Shown in pieces: positions 31,925 to 39,554 of a stretch of 39,554 nt of DNA. This stretch comes from Candidatus Taenariivivens baikalensis (GTDB lineage Bacteria; Omnitrophota; Omnitrophia; Omnitrophales; Aquincolibacteriaceae): positions 1 to 39,554 of the forward strand of contig SICL01000018.1 of NCBI GenBank assembly GCA_009691445.1, written 5' to 3'. The translations under genes and the position numbers were made by a program. Position 1 is the first letter of the stretch. Every line of letters starts with the position of its first letter. The notes under the pieces were generated by a model, which searched no databases, was not told the origin of the DNA, and was given only the letters and a program-made list of their open reading frames with translations.

Positions 31925-33427
31925 TCAGGCTAATTTTTGGTCCAGTTTTCCGGAGCCACTAAAGCCGCGTGAATCTTTCTGTAAATACGGCATAATAAAC
32001 TCATAAATGGCGGCCGCAAGGACCATATTTCCATGGGCATTCAAATGAATGTGATCCCTAGTAAATACTTCATCGGGCGGATACGCCTCTATCACGGGTG
32101 CAACATCCCCAAAAGGAATCCCTTTCCCCCCCGCTAAAATTTTTAAGCGTTCGTAGAAGCTCTTTTTTATATGATAATCAAGATAATGCCTATTTTTTGA
32201 AAATCTTTCGGGCAAGGGAATAGAAAACATAAAAGTGTTTTTTGTAACCTTGTTTTGAATATCCTGAAGATGCTGAAAATTAATATTGGCCACTTTAGAA
32301 ATGTCTGTTCCATTACCCGTTTTATTCCTGAAGAATTCCGGATTAAAGATGAGCTTGATAACCTCCAATGGCAAATAAATCAATGCCGAATGGGAATAAA
32401 GATATGCCACTAAACGAAGGCCCACGGGCTCACGCCTATTATCTCCAGGTCCAGACAGCTCCCTTCCATGCCGGACATAATCCTTTAATGGAGGACGTTG
32501 TATGGAATAAAAGGCATCATTGAGTCCCTCGTACCAAAGAAGAAAATCGAATTGTTGAATATGATTGGCCGTTAAAAATGCAGCAATTGCCTGCTGACTA
32601 TCCCGGGAAGTGCCCCCCGGAATCCCGAGATTAACAATCCGAATAAATGGAAACTGAGGATGCTCCTCGTGAAATCGGTGCAACTTTTCTTCCAAATAAG
32701 ACGACCAACATTGGTTTTGGTTTACCTTTGAGCACCGTGTTGTCGATCCGCCAACTGCCAGCATTAACAGCTCATGGCGATTGAATTTCTTTTCCATCGG
32801 AAGAAGTGTGGGCGGGAGAAAATTAATGGCGGCTTGCCTACCGTAAAATAATTTATTTAAAGGGTTTTTATCAATATATAACGACGTTGAAAATTGCTCA
32901 TAAACTGGATACATTGCCTCCATCATCAACCGAGTTAGTTTCTTACTCTCATCTAAATTCTGCGGCTTTCCCAAAAGACGTTCAATCTCGGAATCCTTCC
33001 AATTCAAACAAGAACGATAAGTGGTCAAGAATCGATCACGCTTCTCTTCATTCTGAATGATTGAATTTAAATAGATCACCCCATCAGCCTCTGTGATCAG
33101 CCGCGAGGGTGGAATTAATTCAGCTAAAGATGGCTCTTTCGCCACGGGGCGTTGAATTGCTTGAAGAAGATCATCGATACCGATCTTATCTGAAGCCTTT
33201 TGGGAAGAATAAGCCGCGAACTTCCCCGGCTTAAAACGATAGTCATGGTTCCAATAGTATTTTCTGAAATAGCCATAATGGAGTTCCTCGCGAATGGACC
33301 ACGATAGACGAAAAACAAACTCCAGAATAAAAAAAATCAAAACAACTCGTAATACCGTCCGCATGAGAAAAACCATGAAAACAGGGGCCTTGATTATAAT
33401 TTTATGTAACTTGTCAAAACGGTTCAC
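31925..33427 (-). CDS. Membrane-anchored SGNH/GDSL-type hydrolase
   Basis: 500 residues. An N-terminal membrane helix (VLRVVLIFFILEFVFRLSW) anchors a periplasmic domain. The SGNH blocks are present: block I AVGGSTTRCSK with the Ser near 227; block II Gly in NLGIPGGTSRDS; block III Asn in YEGLNDAF near 303; block V DHIHLNAHGN near 455-464. Family members deacylate or acylate sugars and other esters. It is the last gene of the run carbamoyltransferase/methyltransferase, DUF5989, SxtJ, SGNH, where such a hydrolase is a usual companion; it could modify the same product. Confidence 0.85.
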   Translation of the reverse strand: MNRFDKLHKIIIKAPVFMVFLMRTVLRVVLIFFILEFVFRLSWSIREELHYGYFRKYYWNHDYRFKPGKFAAYSSQKASDKIGIDDLLQAIQRPVAKEPSLAELIPPSRLITEADGVIYLNSIIQNEEKRDRFLTTYRSCLNWKDSEIERLLGKPQNLDESKKLTRLMMEAMYPVYEQFSTSLYIDKNPLNKLFYGRQAAINFLPPTLLPMEKKFNRHELLMLAVGGSTTRCSKVNQNQCWSSYLEEKLHRFHEEHPQFPFIRIVNLGIPGGTSRDSQQAIAAFLTANHIQQFDFLLWYEGLNDAFYSIQRPPLKDYVRHGRELSGPGDNRREPVGLRLVAYLYSHSALIYLPLEVIKLIFNPEFFRNKTGNGTDISKVANINFQHLQDIQNKVTKNTFMFSIPLPERFSKNRHYLDYHIKKSFYERLKILAGGKGIPFGDVAPVIEAYPPDEVFTRDHIHLNAHGNMVLAAAIYEFIMPYLQKDSRGFSGSGKLDQKLA

Positions 33428-33511
33428 TTATAGGCTCCGTAGGATTAAGTGCGGTGCTCAAAAAAAATTCACTTAATAAAATTCGAAAAGACCCTCCATT
33501 GGCCTACTTTT

Positions 33512-33895
33512 CTAACCCATCCTTTTAAAGTAATCCATATCATAAGTCTCTGCATCTTTCTTCCGCCAGAATGAACTTCTCTTACGGCCACCAGCCAACC
33601 TTAAAAGACTTATGAGATAGCTCTGTAAAGAAAAGAACGGGACAATGACGCAATAGCAAAAAGAAAACAAAATAACAGGACCAACTTGGTGCATGAAATC
33701 GGCGAACTTCATCCATCTTTTGTAAATCAACTTAAATGAAAATATGAACGAAAGCAGGGTGAGGATCGTAAATATTAAAAACAAATGGAAGGGCATCTGC
33801 GTGCGTTGAATCGCGCAGAAATAAAGCCATGCGGAAAGCATGCTTAGGCTCACGAGTTTTAGAAAAGGCGATCCGATCAGACGGGTCATTTTCAT
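33512..33895 (-). CDS. SxtJ-family small membrane protein
   Basis: 127 residues from the ATG at 33895, the start that lies 6 bases after the DUF5989 stop. Three to four hydrophobic segments (LVSLSMLSAWLYFCA, HLFLIFTILTLLSFIFSF, VGPVILFSFCYCVIVPFFSL) and a polar C-terminal tail (FWRKKDAETYDMDYFKRMG). Length, layout and neighbours match the SxtJ family, first named from the saxitoxin cluster and common next to NodU/CmcH-type carbamoyltransferases. Function unknown. A longer frame from 34087 overlaps the DUF5989 gene in another frame and is not used. Confidence 0.75.
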   Translation of the reverse strand: MKMTRLIGSPFLKLVSLSMLSAWLYFCAIQRTQMPFHLFLIFTILTLLSFIFSFKLIYKRWMKFADFMHQVGPVILFSFCYCVIVPFFSLQSYLISLLRLAGGRKRSSFWRKKDAETYDMDYFKRMG

Positions 33896-33900
33896 GTCGC

Positions 33901-34071
33901 CTACAGGAACGAGTAAATAAAGGGTGCAAGCGGGCCTAGTGCCGTTCCCAGGACTAGGATTGCTGAAAGTAGAATCAAGACAATGATGAGCGGAATAAGC
34001 CATCCTTTTTTTTCTTTTTTCCCAGCAAAAAAAATATCCGAAATAAGCTCTTTCCAGAACGACCTCTTCAT
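33901..34071 (-). CDS. DUF5989 family mini-protein
   Basis: 56 residues, ATG at 34071, stop TAG at 33901-33903. The sequence starts MKRSFWKELISDIFFAGKKE, then KKGWLIPLIIVLILLSAILV and PLAPFIYSFL: a charged amphipathic start, one membrane helix and a short tail, the pattern of DUF5989 proteins that sit between carbamoyltransferase and SxtJ genes. It lies 40 bases after the carbamoyltransferase stop and 5 bases before the sxtJ-like start, overlapping neither. Function unknown; perhaps a small membrane subunit. Confidence 0.82.
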   Translation of the reverse strand: MKRSFWKELISDIFFAGKKEKKGWLIPLIIVLILLSAILVLGTALGPLAPFIYSFL

Positions 34072-34111
34072 GATGGGTATCCCTCACTCAATTTAAGGAT
34101 CGTTGAGTTTG

Positions 34112-36733
34112 TTAATGTTTTTGTGCCCATATCGTAAAGAATCCAGGATAATACCTTTTTTCCTTCTCCAGCACTTTTCGAGAAAATTGTTCCATGCTTT
34201 TTTCCTTTTCAACTATTTCGTCATATTTCGGGTTAGCATTGAACTGATTAATACTTGTGCTTAGGATTCTAAGACCATTTTTTTCAAGTAACGGGGCGAT
34301 CTCTTGATAGGTATGCTGAGTTTCATGGACGTGCAAGACTTGGTCTCGAAACCATGATCTCATATGTGTTTCATCCGTGATATTCTTATTCAGTCCCTTG
34401 AAGGCCTGATAGAGATCAGCTTCAGAAGAGCCTCCTTCTTTCATATGCTTAAAAAAATCCAGAAATGGTTTTCTACCATAGTGGTGATAGAGACCTAAAT
34501 GAAAATACCCCCCTTTTTTAATCCATTGGATACATTTGATAATCGCGGCATGGCAATCATAAGTGTGATGGAGAACCCCTAATGAATTCACCACATCAAA
34601 TTGTCTTTCCGGAACAAACTTAAAAATGTCCGCGACTAAAAATCGCACTCGATCCTCGCTGGGTAAGAGCCTATTCACGGAACGAGCCTGCTTGATCGCC
34701 ACCGAGTTATCGTCAAGCCCCGTCACCTTATGGTGATAGAAATGGGCGCATGAAATTGAAAACCATCCTGCGCCACATCCAACATCTAATATCTCTGAAG
34801 TGCTCATGGCCTCTAAGGACTTATGAACGATCGGATACTCTTTGATACGATTTTCCCTTAAAAGCTCGAGACACATATCAATACTGTTTGAATAGTAATT
34901 AAAAGGTAATACTTTGTAAAAATTGAGGACTTTTTCAGTAATGTTGGCGGTAGCTTTCGTAAGGTTTATTTCCCCCTCAAGAGCCTGGTTCCCGGGCTCT
35001 TCTTCTGCAAAATTCACGTTTAAAGCGGCCTCCTTTCGAATCACATAATTTCCTAGAACAAGGACGTCGATTCCCGTTTTCATAAAACACACAAAGGCAT
35101 CTTCTGGAGTACAAACAATCGGTTCTCCCATCACATTAAAACTCGTATTGAGAACTATCGGGACACCTATCTTTGATTCGAGGGCAACGAGAAGGTCATA
35201 ATAGATTGGATTCATCTCTCTCCGTATTGTTTGGACACGCCCTGACCCATCTTCATGGGTGACGGCAGGTAACAAACCCCGCTTTTCTTCTCGTACCTGA
35301 GGCACCTTAATCATAAACGGCATGCTGGCATGCGGTGGTACCTTGAAAAAATCGTGGACACGTTCAAGTGGGACGGCAGGTGCAAAGGGTCTAAAGTACT
35401 CGCGAAACTTAATTTTTTCATTCACAATAGCCTTCATATTTGAATTCGTGGGATTCGCTAAAATCGACCTAGCTCCTAATGCTCTTGGACCAAATTCCAT
35501 GCCACCTCTAAACCACCCGATAACTTTATTTTCCGAAATAGCTTCTGCTATCTGTTCAACGAGTTTTTCGTCGCTTAATTCTTTATAGGGTATTTTGTTT
35601 AAATCTAAATATTCCTTAATTTCTCCATTGGAAAAATCCGGGCCCAAATAGGCATGCTCCATCTCAGGACCCACGGGGTCATGAAATGCCATAATCGAGG
35701 CGCTCAGGGCCGCTCCCATGGCGGCTCCATCATCACCGGCAGCCGGTTGAATCCAAACATTGGAATAGATACCCTCTTCTTCGATTTTCCAATTGGCAAC
35801 GCTATTGAGCCCAACTCCGCCTGCAATCACTAAATTTTCGCTCTTAACCGTTTTTCTTGCGTGACAGGCCAAATTGAGAATCATTTCTTCAACAACCTTT
35901 TGCCCCGATCTTGCAAGGTCTTGATGGCAAGATTTGATTTCTGAATCAGGTGTCCGCCTCGGAAAGCCAAAAAGCTTTTTCCATTTCTTTTCATGAAAGG
36001 GCCATTTTGATAACCGCTGATGTGTAAAATACTCTAAATTGAGCTGGTAGCTTCCATCTTCTCGCATATCAACTAATTTTCGAAAAAGTTCAACATATTT
36101 AGCTTCGCCGTAAGGTGCCAGTCCCATGACTTTCCACTCCGCATCATTCACTTTAAAACCCAAATAGGCCGTTAAAGCTGAATAAAGCAATCCGATGGAA
36201 TGCGGAAAACCAATCGCGCATATCATCTTGATTTGATCTTGGCGACCCTCGCTCAGCGTCGTGGTCTCCCACTCACCGACACCATCCACTGTCAAAATTG
36301 CCGCATCTTTAAAAGGACTACAAAAAAAAGCCGTCGCCGCATGACTCAAATGATGCCCTGAGAAAAGAATAGGCCCTTCATAGCCCGGGATATTTTTTTG
36401 AATAAGCTGACGGATATTAATTTTAGTGGATAAGAAGTTCGGCAGTTTGCTGACAAAGGGGATGAAACTTAAGGGCCAACTAGATACGAAGGTTTCAATA
36501 ACCCGGAATAGTTTTGTGACAGGTTTTTCATAAAAAACGATTGCATCTAACTCATTAACATTAGCAATCTTCCCCGAATCGAGACAATACTCAATGGCTA
36601 ATTTCGGAAATTCATTCGTATGTTTTCTTCGAGATAATCTCTCTTCGGCTACTGCAGAAATGACTTTTCCATCAACCACAAGCGCTGCGGCACTATCATG
36701 ATAGAAAAAACTGAGTCCTAATAACTTGGCCAT
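34112..36733 (-). CDS. Carbamoyltransferase (NodU/CmcH/SxtI type) fused to a SAM methyltransferase
   Basis: 873 residues in two parts. Residues 1 to about 590 are a full carbamoyltransferase: GLSFFYHDSAAALVVDGKV, EERLSRRKHTNEFP, GHHLSHAATAFFCSPF near 125-140 (metal-binding histidines), TVDGVGEWETTT, and the C-terminal YrdC-like part with FGPRALGARSILANP near 409-423, KFREYFRPFAPAVP and VLNTSFNVMGEP. About 600-645 is a linker. Residues about 645-870 form a class I methyltransferase: ILDVGCGAGWFSIS near 647, TGLDDNSVAI, NSLGVLHHTYD. The usual carbamoyltransferase is about 600 residues alone. The product would be a carbamoylated and methylated small molecule or glycan. First gene of the operon. 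Confidence 0.92.
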   Translation of the reverse strand: MAKLLGLSFFYHDSAAALVVDGKVISAVAEERLSRRKHTNEFPKLAIEYCLDSGKIANVNELDAIVFYEKPVTKLFRVIETFVSSWPLSFIPFVSKLPNFLSTKINIRQLIQKNIPGYEGPILFSGHHLSHAATAFFCSPFKDAAILTVDGVGEWETTTLSEGRQDQIKMICAIGFPHSIGLLYSALTAYLGFKVNDAEWKVMGLAPYGEAKYVELFRKLVDMREDGSYQLNLEYFTHQRLSKWPFHEKKWKKLFGFPRRTPDSEIKSCHQDLARSGQKVVEEMILNLACHARKTVKSENLVIAGGVGLNSVANWKIEEEGIYSNVWIQPAAGDDGAAMGAALSASIMAFHDPVGPEMEHAYLGPDFSNGEIKEYLDLNKIPYKELSDEKLVEQIAEAISENKVIGWFRGGMEFGPRALGARSILANPTNSNMKAIVNEKIKFREYFRPFAPAVPLERVHDFFKVPPHASMPFMIKVPQVREEKRGLLPAVTHEDGSGRVQTIRREMNPIYYDLLVALESKIGVPIVLNTSFNVMGEPIVCTPEDAFVCFMKTGIDVLVLGNYVIRKEAALNVNFAEEEPGNQALEGEINLTKATANITEKVLNFYKVLPFNYYSNSIDMCLELLRENRIKEYPIVHKSLEAMSTSEILDVGCGAGWFSISCAHFYHHKVTGLDDNSVAIKQARSVNRLLPSEDRVRFLVADIFKFVPERQFDVVNSLGVLHHTYDCHAAIIKCIQWIKKGGYFHLGLYHHYGRKPFLDFFKHMKEGGSSEADLYQAFKGLNKNITDETHMRSWFRDQVLHVHETQHTYQEIAPLLEKNGLRILSTSINQFNANPKYDEIVEKEKSMEQFSRKVLEKEKRYYPGFFTIWAQKH

Positions 36734-37148
36734 ATTACCGCTTTCGAAAACCCATGATCACTCTCACGCACCTTGAAGGCCTCGCACTTTTCAAAAACAC
36801 AACGCCTCATGCGGGTCCCGTATTCTCAAGAGAAGAGCGCGTTTAATTATTTCGACACCCTTGAAATCATGGGAATTGACCGCAGAGTTACATGGACATA
36901 CCTATCGTCCATACATTTGTGTGCTAAACCACTTCTTTGTAAGACGACGGGCCACTCATCCGCTCGCGCTGTCAATACGACTCCCAAAATAAAAAATCCA
37001 TGCACTATCAGCCAAGCGATGGTTCCCGGAAATGTCGTGGCTAAAATGCCTTTTTAATCGTGTCATTGACTGGGGTGGACAACCGGAATTCATGACTGTC
37101 GGCTCCAGCAAGCACGGACGTCGATGTCGAGAGCATCTTTTCTTATCC
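36734..37148 (-). pseudogene. Gap of 415 bases with a possible decayed reading frame
   Basis: No intact gene. One minus-strand frame from about 37045 to 36745 gives protein-like blocks (GTIAWLIVHGFFILGVVLTA, CMDDRYVHVTLRSIPMI, EYGTRMRRCVFEKCEAFKV) broken by two in-frame stops. It may be a fossil of an unrecognised gene. It also holds the upstream region of the carbamoyltransferase operon. Confidence 0.3.
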
Positions 37149-37883
37149 TCACCACGGAAAATAATCAGACTGAATAAGGGCTTTGGTAGCGCCACCCTTG
37201 GTGTGAACGGCTTTGTCTTTTTCAAATGCTTCGCGGAGTTTTAAGTACGCTTGATCGGCGTTCCCGGGCTGATAAGATCCTTTTCGCCTAATGTCATTTT
37301 GTTTGAAATACTCCATAATTTCATCAATATATCGGATTCCCGCATCTTGATCACCGATGGTGTCGTAAAGGCGAAGAATTGTAGCGATCTGGCCTACCCC
37401 AATCCCTGAATCATAACCTTGTGGCGGAAGTGAATCAGCATATTCATTTTTCAATAGATCAATATAATTTAAAATCGTTTGTGGATCTTGAGTGCTTTGA
37501 TACTCCTTCAAAGCCTGAATTTCCCTTGCATGGACGATTGCTTTATTATTCTTTTTATTTTGATCCAAAAACCACTGATATTCTTTCAGAGCCGCGTCAT
37601 ATTTTCCCTGTAAAATCAATACGTGTGTTATTGAATATTTTGCGAATCCTTTATCGTCTTCAAATTTAATATATCGCGGAGATAACGCTTCACGAAATCT
37701 TGAAATGGCTTCTTCATAGAAGCCATTCTTGACCAATTTCTGCCCTTCTTGTTGCAACTGATGCTGTTCCCAAATAGCATTTGGGATTAAATCCTTTCCC
37801 TCGGCAAAGGTTTCCAATGAAGCAAATAAAAAAAGTAAGCAAACTGCCGGTGGGATCTTTTGAAACCAATTTTTCCGCTCCAT
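37149..37883 (-). CDS. Exported TPR-like protein (duplicate copy 2)
   Basis: 244 residues with a signal peptide (cut after LETFA). Helical repeats follow (QEGQKLVKNGFYEEAISRFR, LILQGKYDAALKEYQWFLDQ, ILRLYDTIGDQDAGIRYIDE), consistent with TPR. The C-terminal motif KDKAVHTKGGATKAL recurs as KDKAAHTKGNATKGL in the paralogue at 38164-38868. Its ATG overlaps the stop of the truncated hydrolase tail upstream (TAATG). Function unknown, presumably a periplasmic or secreted partner protein. Confidence 0.75.
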   Translation of the reverse strand: MERKNWFQKIPPAVCLLFLFASLETFAEGKDLIPNAIWEQHQLQQEGQKLVKNGFYEEAISRFREALSPRYIKFEDDKGFAKYSITHVLILQGKYDAALKEYQWFLDQNKKNNKAIVHAREIQALKEYQSTQDPQTILNYIDLLKNEYADSLPPQGYDSGIGVGQIATILRLYDTIGDQDAGIRYIDEIMEYFKQNDIRRKGSYQPGNADQAYLKLREAFEKDKAVHTKGGATKALIQSDYFPW

Positions 37884-38120
37884 TAGAATACGCTCAATTT
37901 ATAAGTATTATCGCTCACCTTGGTCAGAAGACCCTTTTGAATCAACGAATTCAAATAACTTCGGAAAGAATTTGGATCTTGAGCATTTAGAATAATGTTC
38001 GTAACGTAACCACTGATTTTTCCATTCTTTTCCTGAGCTTTTTGACGTTGAATCTGATCAGGCAAATCCTTGACCCAGTCTGCTTCGCTGCGAACGTTTT
38101 TGATGTAATCAAAATGATTC
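37883..38120 (-). pseudogene. Truncated hydrolase C-terminus (duplicate copy 2)
   Basis: About 79 residues matching the end of the gene at 38865-39554: NHFDYIKNVRSEADWVKDLP, DQIQRQKAQEKNGKISGYV. The match begins abruptly at about 38120 and nothing of the N-terminal part remains. A shorter start at 38065 exists but has no clear ribosome site. It looks like the leftover of a tandem duplication. Confidence 0.75.
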
Positions 38121-38136
38121 GTACTACCCTTCCCCT

Positions 38137-38151
38137 CCGGACGGCGTCCGG
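38137..38151. repeat. GC-rich hairpin at duplication junction
   Basis: CCGGACGGCGTCCGG is a perfect 6-bp stem with a 3-base loop (CCGGAC-GGC-GTCCGG). It sits between the copy 1 TPR stop and the start of the copy 2 hydrolase tail. No T-tract follows on either strand. Confidence 0.4.
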
Positions 38152-38163
38152 TTGCCGCACAAG

Positions 38164-38868
38164 TTAGATAAGAAGACCTTTGGTGGCATTACCTTTGGTA
38201 TGGGCGGCTTTGTCTTTCTTAAATCCTTCTTGAATGGTTAAATACTGTTGATCAGCTTTTCCTGGTTTGTACTTGCCATATTTTTGAATATCTTGTTTTT
38301 TGAAATATTCCATGCACATATCAATATAAGCCATAGCTGAATCATAATCCCCAATTTTATCGTACAGACGGAGAATGGTGAAAATATAGGTATCACTTGC
38401 AACTATCCAGTTTTGAGGCGGTAATATTTTTTTATATTCCTCTTTTAAAAGCATTATGTGTTCGGAAACCGGCTCTGGATTGCCGCTATCTTGATATTGT
38501 TTTAACGCCTTGATTCCTTTTATCTGCTCCAATGCCGCAGTAGGCTCTCGATTGTCTTCCAAAAACCAATCCATCGCTTGTAATGCTTTATCGTATTGAC
38601 TCATTTTAATATATAAATTTACAATTCCACCCCGTGCACTAGCCTCTTCCCAGCGATATTTATTTAACTTTGGATCTAATGCTGCATTATATTTTTTCAG
38701 CGCGGCATCATAATTCCCCTGCACCTCCAGATCCTGAGCTTCATGGACAAGACGCACGCTTTGCACAAGGGCTGGATCAAAATCCATCGGGCACACCAAA
38801 TTCGAACCCAAGATCATACTCATAGAACCTAGTAACATTATTTTTGGTATAAAATTTATTCGCTTCAT
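38164..38868 (-). CDS. Exported TPR-like protein (duplicate copy 1)
   Basis: 234 residues from the ATG at 38868, chosen because it overlaps the hydrolase stop as ATGA, mirroring the TAATG coupling of copy 2; a start at 38886 would add six residues. Signal peptide (IMLLGSMSMILGSNLVC) and TPR-like repeats (HEAQDLEVQGNYDAALKKYN, LYIKMSQYDKALQAMDWFLE, ILRLYDKIGDYDSAMAYIDM). Ends in KDKAAHTKGNATKGLLI. Paralogue of 37149-37883 and probably co-translated with the hydrolase upstream. Confidence 0.75.
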   Translation of the reverse strand: MKRINFIPKIMLLGSMSMILGSNLVCPMDFDPALVQSVRLVHEAQDLEVQGNYDAALKKYNAALDPKLNKYRWEEASARGGIVNLYIKMSQYDKALQAMDWFLEDNREPTAALEQIKGIKALKQYQDSGNPEPVSEHIMLLKEEYKKILPPQNWIVASDTYIFTILRLYDKIGDYDSAMAYIDMCMEYFKKQDIQKYGKYKPGKADQQYLTIQEGFKKDKAAHTKGNATKGLLI

Positions 38869-39554
38869 AAAATTGTGACTATCCATGTTCCGCTCGAATC
38901 TAGATGCGCCTTATGGGTTGCTATTTGTTGACCTAGAAAAGCTCGCAGTTTATCCTTATCGTTGCTATTTAAAATCAACTGCGCGACAAACTGACTGATA
39001 GTTTCGTTTTTCTGTTGAGCTTGAATGCGTTGAACCTGATCCGGAAAATCCTTGATCCAGTCTTCTGCGCTACGAACGTTTTTGATGTAATCAAAATGAT
39101 TTGCGCCCTCAATTTCAATATTGAACAGGGGTTTGTTACGGTCATTAACACTGTATCCCCCGATTTCTCGAATATAACCGCCCAAAATATTGCCTTTGGT
39201 CAGCTGATCTTTGCTTCCCCAGATATTAACCACCAGCCCAGCTTTTGTGGAAGCAAGATTCGTCCAGTTATAGCCGGTATAAGGCTCCACCAACCTCCGG
39301 AGATTTTCATACATTTCTTTCATCTTTTGATCAAGGGCTGTCTTATCAATGACTTGATAAAAAATATCAAGCTGACTAATAAAAAAATCAACAGCATTTG
39401 AAATCATCCCTGGCACCCCTTTCAAAGCTTGCCCAAGAAAACTGACAGCCGTTTGAGCGAGCGTGCGCAGTGTACCGTTACGCAGCGTCACATAATTTTC
39501 AAAAGCCTCCGCAACATTCACAATGGCTTGAGCCACGGTTGCTCCGATTCCAAA
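38865..39554 (-). CDS. Alpha/beta-hydrolase-like protein (5' end outside window)
   Basis: The frame is open to the right edge, so the N-terminus is missing; about 229 residues are visible. VVNIWGSKDQLT and IEGANHFDYIKNV look like the catalytic Asp and His regions of an alpha/beta-hydrolase, lipase or esterase; the nucleophile would lie before them, perhaps outside the window. A helical segment precedes (KGVPGMISNAVDFFISQLDI). It ends with a helical tail (DQVQRIQAQQKNETISQFVA) that is duplicated at 37883-38120. The specific enzyme is not identified. Confidence 0.6.
   Translation of the reverse strand, partial: FGIGATVAQAIVNVAEAFENYVTLRNGTLRTLAQTAVSFLGQALKGVPGMISNAVDFFISQLDIFYQVIDKTALDQKMKEMYENLRRLVEPYTGYNWTNLASTKAGLVVNIWGSKDQLTKGNILGGYIREIGGYSVNDRNKPLFNIEIEGANHFDYIKNVRSAEDWIKDFPDQVQRIQAQQKNETISQFVAQLILNSNDKDKLRAFLGQQIATHKAHLDSSGTWIVTIL

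Noticed and set aside
33896..34087. N-terminal 64-codon extension of the SxtJ-like frame
   Set aside because: It lies out of frame over the DUF5989 gene, which has clear family features; the extension has none.

Overview
The window looks like a chromosomal segment of a Gram-negative-type bacterium of moderate GC. Gene content points to the PVC/Candidatus Omnitrophota neighbourhood: many lipoproteins with lipoboxes, a TIGR04073-like protein, type IV pilin-like genes, a TMTC-like TPR membrane protein, an SxtI/DUF5989/SxtJ/SGNH cluster and abundant short dispersed repeats. The phylum is an inference, since there is no rRNA or other marker. No tRNA, rRNA or CRISPR was recognised.

Layout. 1-779: 3'-truncated SpoIID-like gene (-). 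780-1537: gene-poor remnants, namely a REP-like hairpin, a MEDS-like fragment and a degenerate group II intron placed just behind the terminator of the next gene. 1538-4367: peptidoglycan-binding lipoprotein, TrmI-like tRNA methyltransferase, HAD phosphatase and CheY-like regulator, all (-). 4517-11363: addB-addA recombination nuclease/helicase pair (-), both genes carrying in-frame copies of dispersed repeats. 11452-12776: a QueD/PTPS-family enzyme and a pteridine-reductase-like SDR (-). 12987-15634: pilin-like operon (+) followed by a small Cys-rich secreted protein. 15635-17033: repeats, one copy of an orphan protein family and two tiny ORFs. 17034-18968: TMTC-like membrane/TPR protein with two in-frame repeats. 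19327-22591: glycan genes (nucleotide-sugar dehydrogenase, epimerase, GT2). 22689-29395: envelope block with a TIGR04073-like protein, two operons of lipoproteins and M48/HExxH metalloproteases, a small RHH-like protein and the second copy of the orphan family. 29545-31582: DUF167 gene and a GT39-like membrane protein. 31925-36733: operon of carbamoyltransferase-methyltransferase fusion, DUF5989, SxtJ and SGNH hydrolase. 37149-39554: an ancient tandem duplication of an alpha/beta-hydrolase tail plus a TPR protein, running off the right edge.

Main points of interest: the carbamoyltransferase fused to a SAM methyltransferase inside a SxtI/DUF5989/SxtJ/SGNH operon; seven in-frame repeat insertions in three large genes, recalling Rickettsia palindromic elements; a two-member orphan family (HNANHALW/EKCFP motifs); a structured inverted repeat between convergent genes; and a group II intron fossil behind a terminator.
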